The notes under the pieces were generated by a model that saw only the letters and a program-made list of their open reading frames with translations, ran no database searches and was not told where the DNA came from. Below are positions 57,501 to 64,000 of a stretch of 64,000 nucleotides of DNA, piece by piece. How positions within the stretch are numbered: position 1 is the first letter of the stretch; the number at the start of each line of letters is the position of its first letter. This DNA is from Odontesthes bonariensis (Eukaryota; Chordata; Actinopteri; Atheriniformes; Atherinopsidae), in NCBI RefSeq assembly GCF_027942865.1, contig NC_134526.1, forward strand, positions 18,085,784 to 18,149,783, given 5' to 3'. The position numbers and the translations under genes were made by a program.

Positions 57501-60500
57501 AAGTGCTGTATATCTGACATAAGTAAGATTTAAAAAAAAGAATTATGTTAATGTTGTGGTTTGTCCAGCTCACAAGTGTTGTCGTATCAGTAAAAACTGA
57601 CCAGTATATGCAAAATAGGTCTACTTTACAACATGCACCAATGTTAATCACTGCCTTTTTGTGTGGGTGTTTTCCTCAAAACAGCTGTGAAGCTTTTGAT
57701 TTACTCAAGCTTTTCAAACTAAATTTAACCAGGAGCAGCAGCAGATTTTTTACCGTTAGCGCAGTCATTGTAACTTCAGCACTTGCTCTATGCTGTGATG
57801 CCACATCACGTGCTCTGGTCCGGCTGTTATATGCACTGTTAACCATTTGCCCATGTTAACATCACCTCTCTCTCTCCCGTGTCCCATTCTCTGGCTTTTG
57901 TCCTTAATCCCAGTGGAGTACTCTGGTGTGTATGACCTCAAACCTTTCCCTCAGCTTAGCATTCTTTCTGTAATAGCCCTTTTGACTGCTACCCATTCAT
58001 CACCTTCTGTCATGTCCACCGTGGTTACACATCAGAATTCCATCTTCATTATGTGTGATACAGTTGGCATCCAGCAGCATCAGTAATGCACTTTGTTTTT
58101 CTCCAGATACTTTTTTCTTTAAGATTTGGTGCATGAATGATAGGGTTCAGTGCTTTCCTTTGCTGCTGTAATGGTTTTCTTTTACAGCTTAAAATCTATT
58201 TTTTTTGCCCTTGTTTTTGTACCCTCTCGTCCTCTCTACTGCTTCAGTTGTCAAATATAACAAACCCAAGAAATTTTTCAGCAGCTCTTCCTTTTTGTTT
58301 GTGGAGTCAACGGCCACAGATTTAGCTCTGGCTCCTTCATCATTTTGCTCATTCCACTGTCTCAACCTATATCCGCATTTCTGTCTCTCTCCCTCTCTCT
58401 CTTCCTTACTCTTTCCGCCTGACTCGGATTGCATGGTTTTCTCAGACCTTAGTTTGATTGGTAAGACCTCACCCACTCTATCCATTCTTCTCCTGTCAGT
58501 AAAGTGGCATGTGCTGTGGATTTATGTGACGTGGTAGTTTGTAGTGCTGTGAAATCTATAGTGAAAATATCTCACTCGGAGATATTTCATATCGTACGCT
58601 GTCTTGTTGGATTTGATCTTAGTATCATTAGACTCTGTAGTTCCCAAGTAGTCCCAGCTCCATTTTGTTTGAGTCTTTTTACATTTTTTTCTGCATAATA
58701 AAATTATAATGTTGGCTTCACCTCTCTTCAGGAATGGGCCGGGAAGTTGAGAATCTAATTCAGGAAAATTCCCAACTGCTTGAGACAAAGTAAGTGAATG
58801 AGACATGTTTGAATATGCAAAGGATTCGGCAAATACGGTGTAGTAGAATGTCCTTTCTTTGTGTTTTTTTTCCAGGAATGCCTTGAATGTGGTGAATAAA
58901 GACTTGATTCTGAAGGTGGATGAGTTGGCCTGTGAGAAGGAGATGTTGGAGGGAGAGTTGGAGGCTTTGCTGCAGGCCAAAACCAAGATGGAGGAGAAGA
59001 GCAAAGAGCTGGAGGAAGAGCTCAAAAAGTAAGAGTCATCTCTTTGTTAGGTTTTAGAGTGCTCCACCTTTTTTGTGTGGCTGCTCTGAGGGCTTGATGT
59101 TGTAGCCGGTGTTGTCGCAGTCCCTTTTTTTTCAGGCATCCCAGTCATATGGACAGAAACTGGCACCATGGTAACCAGAAAAACAGGAGCTAAACTTCTC
59201 GCTTTGCCTGTCTGCCCTGAGCAGTAGGCCATGACGTGTCAGACAGAAAATTTCAGAGCCACAAAATGAAAAGAAAAAGAAAAGCCCATTAGTGGGAGCA
59301 TTGAGGATTCACTGTCTGCTTGAGACGACACCAACTGTTATGGTAATAATAAAGTGATAGTGTGATGGCAATGAAGTTCAAACAGTCTGTTGAATGGAAT
59401 GAAAATGACCCGCGGTCTATCCCACTATTGGCCCCTGCAGGGGCTCTCTCATAGTATCTATCAGACTGAGTTGTGACGAGCTCATAAACTGAGTTTTGGA
59501 TTTTTTGATCAAAAGCTGGTTGGTGGGGAACAAAAAAAATTTTTTTTTTCCGGCATGAACTAGATGCCACTCAGATTTAAGTTGAAACCATGATCCCAAC
59601 ACCAGCATGAGTGGATAGGTATTAAACCTGTTAAAATAGTCTATCTGACTGGAGCGTGGATCTGGTTCTGGGATCAAAATGTTAGCGGTTTTCCACTGGG
59701 GGATTGGTTTTGTGACTCCTGAACAGAACTGGTTTGAGACAGAAAAAAAACATTCTTTTGATGGTCAAAATGTAGCTGTAGTGGTTCATGACAACAGCAG
59801 GGATGAACTGAAAACAAATAAACCACAGAATGCTACTCATAATTTTATGTAACGTTTTTTTTTCCAGAGTACGGCTGGAAGTGGACGAGGTGAAACAGAA
59901 AAATAACGATGAAGAAGATGTGAGTCTTTGTCGCTTGCGCAACATAGACGGTATTTGTCCTGTTTCCGGTCCGAAAATGATTTCTATCTTTCCGTGTTGG
60001 CTGCTGCAGAGTGACGTACCGACAGCTCAGAGGAAGCGTTTCACCAGAGTGGAAATGGCCAGAGTGTTGATGGAGAGAAATCAATATAAGGAGCGACTGA
60101 TGGAGCTACAAGAAGCAGTGCGGTGGACCGAGATGATCAGGTAAAAAGACGTGGAGCGGATGGACTGAACAAAAATCTGCATTGTTGAGATAAACAGTCA
60201 GGCACTTCTGTTACCTCAGCTCCTACTTGTGTGTCTTTAGACAGTAACAAACAAGTTATCATCTCGTCCTCTTCTGTAGGGCTTCCAGGGAAAATCCAAC
60301 TCTCACAGAAAAAAAGAAATCCAGCATCTGGCAGTTGTGAGTACTCTGAAATGCACTCTATTATGCCCTTTTTGTCAGGGCTTTACTTTGACATGGCTCC
60401 CAAGTTGCTTTTCCAACTTACTTTTTCTCTTAGATATTCACACACATTCTTTGTCTTATCTTTTCCGGGATGTGCCATTGAATTGGCAGCATTAGGTAAA

Positions 60501-63114
60501 GATGATTTGATAGGCATTCTTCTCGCCAAACCTCTCCCTTTGCCCTTCATTGACGTAGAACTTCTCCTCCGTTCCAAATGGATCAAACTTTTTGTTGTGT
60601 CTTTATCCATATTCTCTGCTCTCCGTGCAGTAGAGTTGTTGTTATCTCTTAACTGCTCAGACATGACTCTCCTTTGTGCCCTGGGCTGCCCTGCCTCCCG
60701 CCTGCTGTGTGCCTTTTGATGTTCCTACACTCTGCCTGCTCATAGGCAGCTGAAGGGAGACTATGAGCAAAGCACGTTTTTGTTGAATACTAAGTTCTGT
60801 TTCTAAGTCGGGTTGTAACAGCAATTCATAAAGCTTGAGAGGATAATCTGGTGGTTTGATAATCAAACAGAAAATGTGTAAATTTACAAGTTTATGAAGT
60901 AAATTAACCAAATTCCCATAAACCCAATTTGGCTAAAGTAACCTGCTCAACAAATGTTGGATTCTGCCTGACTAGATCCCAGTGGCCACATTTCGACACA
61001 CTAAAAGTACCTTTTTTGTCTGTGTGTGAAAGAACGCCACACACGAGGAGGACGTGCTTTTAGATTTATAGAAATCATTATTTCTTCATATTACGTATTA
61101 AGTGTTTAGAATATATGTCTTAATATGCATATGAGGTGCGATCTCATGAAAATATTCAATGATTTGCCTTGAGAAACATTGCGGTAAAATAAACTTCAAA
61201 CTGCGTACTCTGAATATTAGCTTGCCGCTGTTAGGAAAAAAAAAGTAAAATAATTCAATTGGACAGTTTAAATGATGGTTGAATTCTCAGTTTTATGTTA
61301 GATAGATGTGATAGAAAGTGCTGAGCAATACTACAACTCCCAGCATGCCTTGTTGTCTGTTATTGTACATTAAATGTTGATGATGGGTGGTGTTCCTTTA
61401 TTGTCTGGTTGATGACCTCCTTCCTTGCTCTTCCCCTGCTCTCCTGTTGGCTCTGTGTCCCTCTCTGCTTTCTTTAACTCCATCACTGGCAGCTTCAGCA
61501 GACTGTTTAGCTCCTCCGCCGGTTCCCCCGCCATCAAGAAGGCCGAGTCCCAGTCCACCAAGTATAACCCTCCGGTAAGCCTGGTGAAGAGGAGCAGCAC
61601 CTTCTCGCAGTTCCCCACAGAGAAGTCTAAGATTTTTGACTTTGTGAATGAAGGGTAAGTAATCTAATGGCTGGCGGTAATGAGCATCTGCGCGGTGTAT
61701 CTGTGAGCTGAGAGCATTTCTTTTGCTTGGCTCTTGTAGCGCGGATCAATGCAGCTCACCCTCACGCAAGGAGCAGAAGAAAGCCCAGTACCGCCAGGTC
61801 AAGGCCCACATGCAGAAGGAGGATGGACGTGTCACTATCCATGGCTGGAGCCTGCCCAGCAAACACAAGGTGGGAGCTGAGAGTGTCCAGTTTGGTTTTG
61901 TTGTGCTCAATTTGACACATTCTTTCCAAGAAAGCAGTCATTTAATGTATCTGCAATATAAAGCTTAGCTTTTTGAGATTACACATGTTAAATTAAGGTT
62001 TTTTTTACCACAGAGTTTAATGTGTAAAATAGAAAGAATTGCTCCCTTCCTTCTGTCTATTGGCTAGCTTCTCATGTTCATACGAGAAAAGATATTTTAG
62101 ACTTTGAAGTTACTTGTTTTCATATCCTCCCAAAACACATTTTCATACAATTTGGTCTGGTTGTCTTTTGCTGGTTTCATTTTCACAGGTGGCCAACGGT
62201 GGACACGTGGAAAACAAGGTGAACTTACCAGTACCGGTTTACTTGAGACCTCTGGACCAGAAAGATGCTTCTATGAAGGTGTTTAAGTTTGACAACACTC
62301 CCACGGAAACAACTCATTATGCATAGTTTTTGTAATCCTTTTTAAATCATTCTCCCTCCGTTCCTCAGCTGTGGTGTGCTGCAGGTGTCAACCTGTCTGG
62401 GGGTAGGACGGTTCCCTCATCAGACCTCATCAAGCAGACAAAAGGTTCTCAGAGTAGCCTGGACCAGTTGGAGCAAGAGAATAAGGCAAGTCATTTAAGG
62501 AAGTTTAGTGCGTTATAAGTGTTTGTTTCAGAAAAAAGGTTTTCAAGTTTCGTTTATGGGATTGTTGGCTCTTGACTTTTTTTTTTTTTTTTTTTTTTTG
62601 TGCTTGCTCAAAGGACCAGGAGAAAGGGGAGAAGGAGCTTATCCTTCAGGACGAGACGTCCAGTAGAGTGTGGGTGTGCATGAGCACCCACTCCTCCACC
62701 AAGGTTGTGGTGCTGGACGCCACGCAGCCCTCCGACATGCTTGACAGCTTCTACGCCTGCAACACGCATGTTGTCTGCATTGCCAGTGTGCCAGGTGGGT
62801 TGAGTGGTCGCACTGTGTTCACTTAGTCGGGTTCATTTCATTTGTCCATTGACATTTTAAATCCTGAGGTTGTGTTTTTTTTTTCTTTTTCTTTAAAGGT
62901 GTGTTGGAAACGGATTATCCTGGAAGTGAGGAGGCACCCCAAGACCCGGAAGCTTGCCAAGGTGATGGGGTGTCACTGGCTGGCAGTGTGGCCAGTGTGG
63001 GCTCAGCAGGCAGCGATGGTGCCATGGCAGCAGAGGGCGTCACAGCTGTCCCTCAGACAGCCGGCTCAGGCGTCGCTGACCAGCCGGCTGAGTACAACGC
63101 CTTGTCAGGCTCAG
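45142..63114 (+). CDS. spag9: SPAG9/JIP4 scaffold protein, N-terminal 810 codons (gene continues past the window)
   Basis: Constitutive exons: 45142-45441, 48980-49100, 51482-51552, 51652-51740, 51883-52033, 55279-55414, 56474-56567, 56657-56778, 58732-58789, 58876-59028, 59868-59919, 60010-60140, 60280-60336, 61493-61654, 61740-61869, 62189-62278, 62369-62485, 62614-62794, 62899-63114; phases agree throughout. The start [10 protein letters not shown] fits JIP4 rather than JIP3. Exon 1 is the RH1 domain (E-R-V-S-G-L-A ... V-V-K-E-L-M-P-L-V). Exons 2-4 continue a coiled coil. Exon 5 has R-P-L-S-L-G-I-F-P, the JNK-docking region. Exons 8-11 hold the second coiled coil/leucine zipper (kinesin light chain, ARF6 binding). 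Exon 12 is the RH2 domain ([12 protein letters not shown]). Exons 13-19 lead toward the C-terminal beta-propeller, which lies beyond 64000. Known role: JNK-pathway scaffold and motor adaptor for endosomes/lysosomes. The last donor (GTAGTT) is inferred. Confidence 0.93.
45442..48979 (+). other. spag9: spag9 intron 1 (3.5 kb)
   Basis: No coding content recognised. Contains a (CA)n tract at 48472-48496. Open frames, such as those near 47175-47711 and 48367-48834, have no domain and no splice link. Confidence 0.7.
49101..51481 (+). other. spag9: spag9 intron 2
   Basis: Non-coding, with a minus-strand SINE at about 50345-50478. Confidence 0.7.
50345..50478 (-). mobile_element. tRNA-derived SINE, antisense in spag9 intron 2
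   Basis: Read on the minus strand it has GGCGGCTTTAGCCCAGGAGG then TGGAGCG (box A), GTGTGGGTTCAACCGC (box B), TCCAG, and a body with TATCCTTAGGCAGGATGCTA then ACGTTGCCCCTGAATG. This layout matches a common percomorph SINE with box A GGCTCAGGAGGTAGAGC and body CCTTGGGCAAGACACTGAAC, with many changes, so it is an old copy. No target duplication was resolved. Confidence 0.65.
52034..55278 (+). other. spag9: spag9 intron 5 (3.2 kb)
   Basis: No convincing exon. (C)n near 52256-52266, and (GT)n near 52039-52055 directly after the donor. An exon-like block near 54099-54135 was rejected because it would break the frame. Confidence 0.65.
57914..57925 (+). CDS. spag9: candidate spag9 12-nt microexon
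   Basis: TGGAGTACTCTG lies between a strong polypyrimidine tract with CCCAG and a GTGTGT donor. Phase 1 at both sides fits exon 8 (...CTG G) and exon 9 (GA ATG). It would change L-G-M-G-R to L-V-E-Y-S-G-M-G-R. Human JIP4 carries E-Y-S and JIP3 E-F-S at this very point, so the microexon is probably real and alternatively used. Confidence 0.75.
58446..58460 (+). CDS. spag9: candidate second spag9 microexon (15 nt)
   Basis: ACCTTAGTTTGATTG sits between TTTTCTCAG and GTAAGA, downstream of a long TC-rich tract (58380-58415). Phase 1 on both sides, adding D-L-S-L-I before G-M-G-R. JIP3 has an extra short peptide (ending D-D-F-F) at the equivalent place. Supported by splice signals and phase only. 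Confidence 0.5.
62486..62613 (+). other. spag9: GC-AG intron 17 of spag9
   Basis: The exon frame ends ...E-N-K at AAG, followed by GCAAGT, the classic strong GC donor. The acceptor is CTCAAAG after a T-run. A GT donor in frame is not available nearby, and the spliced product (E-N-K-D-Q-E-K-G) agrees with the JIP4 family's charged linker. The intron is only 128 nt. Confidence 0.75.
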
Positions 63115-64000
63115 GTAGTTCTTTGCAGGGAAAATGCAAATATAGAGTTTTAGTTTTGTCTTTTTCCTCCTAATAAAAATAAAAATAAACTCTACTCATC
63201 AACATCAGAGGGGTTAACGAATGGAAAAACTAATTCAAATGAACCAGCAGGGCGATCTCTGGTGTTCAATCAAGTTTCTGTGTTGTACACAGCTGGCTCA
63301 TTAAAAAAAAAAAAAAAAGCCTCATGATAGCTTCCTGTTTAATTCCCAGGTTAACGGTGGTGATGGAGAGGGGAATTGGAAATGATTGATTTTTAACCAT
63401 ACAAAATAAATGAATCTAATTTATTATAAATGCATAATTTTCATCAGATCTGATCAGGCATTATTTTCTCTTCTTCAAGCCTTCTCCCCACAGTATCTGT
63501 ATCTGTATCACTCCTTTGCTCAGGCAGCAGAAACATCTGTTTGTTAAACGTGAAACAGATAACATTGAAAATAAATGGGTTGTCCAAATGTTAGTCCATT
63601 TATTGTCAATAATCACTCTAAAAAACTGAACATGAAGGAAAAAAACCTGTAAAGCTAGATGGATTTACAGTTCAAAGAGACACTTTAGGCACACTTTATA
63701 ACAGAGCTGTAATAAACCAGCAAGTCTTTATACAAAGTGTCTTCACGAGAATACAAGGAAAAATGGAAATCGATCATTAAATCATATTAAGTGGTTGTGT
63801 TTTACTGGTCACATGATGCATGGATTAACACATTTTAAAGGTATCAAGGCCAAATACACCACATGTAATTATACAATGGGTGACTTAAAACCGCAACAGT
63901 AATACACCCACTTAGTTATAAAAACTTCAGTTTAACACTGTTGGAATAAACTTCCTGAAGCTCTTCTAAAGAATTACAGAATATTAACTATAATCTCTCC
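63115..64000 (+). other. spag9: spag9 intron 19 (to window edge)
   Basis: No exon recognised; an A-run lies at 63302-63317. The remaining exons, including the C-terminal propeller, must lie to the right. Confidence 0.6.

Noticed and set aside
1..64000. CRISPR arrays, operons, bacterial promoters
   Set aside because: Intron-containing vertebrate-type genes and fish transposons; regular repeats present are minisatellites and microsatellites without spacers of CRISPR type.

Overview
The window looks like nuclear DNA of a teleost fish, probably a spiny-rayed (percomorph) one. The reasons are spliced vertebrate genes (a LITAF-domain gene, interferon-induced-44-like genes, and SPAG9/JIP4), a dense load of typical fish DNA transposons (PIF/Harbinger, Tc1/mariner, piggyBac, hAT, pogo), and tRNA-derived SINEs of the kind seen in percomorphs. 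The species call is inference. All genes were read by hand from splice signals and protein-family memory; no search was run.

Layout. 1-15 kb is gene-poor and transposon-rich. It holds a 21-bp minisatellite, a perfect 170-bp inverted repeat plus 629-bp direct repeats, a decayed PIF/Harbinger element (1869-4152), a TTAA-flanked element (6515-7069), and a nearly intact two-gene PIF/Harbinger element (11570-15037). In the last, a 650-bp element has landed inside the transposase gene. 15-19.4 kb holds two rotted Tc1/mariner copies, one of them split by a SINE with a 17-bp target duplication. 19.4-21.4 kb is a four-exon LITAF-like gene with a Y-P-G-P-S repeat tract. 21.4-30.5 kb is mostly mobile-element debris: two TTAA-type elements, a LINE 3' end, a retroposed poly(A) insert, a hAT head, minisatellites, and a piggyBac transposase relic split by a solo LTR. 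Scattered through it are orphan copies of an ISRE+TATA promoter module.

30.55-44.8 kb is a tandem duplication of an interferon-induced-44-like gene. Both copies have seven coding exons and an open reading frame of 281 aa. Copy A (9.2 kb) is larger because a pogo-type transposon and an L1 fragment entered its first intron after the duplication; copy B (5.1 kb) instead gained a small hAT-like element. From 45.1 kb to the window edge lies the 5' two-thirds of spag9 (JIP4): 19 constitutive coding exons, two candidate in-frame microexons, and one GC-AG intron. The gene runs off the right end.

How they relate: the IFI44-like pair carries interferon-response-like promoter elements and encodes GTPase-fold proteins of the antiviral response. 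SPAG9 is a JNK/kinesin/dynein scaffold whose probable promoter (a CRE next to an E-box) was copied along with the IFI44 unit, so a second CRE/E-box lies between the two IFI44 genes. No CRISPR array, rRNA gene or clearly functional tRNA gene was seen.
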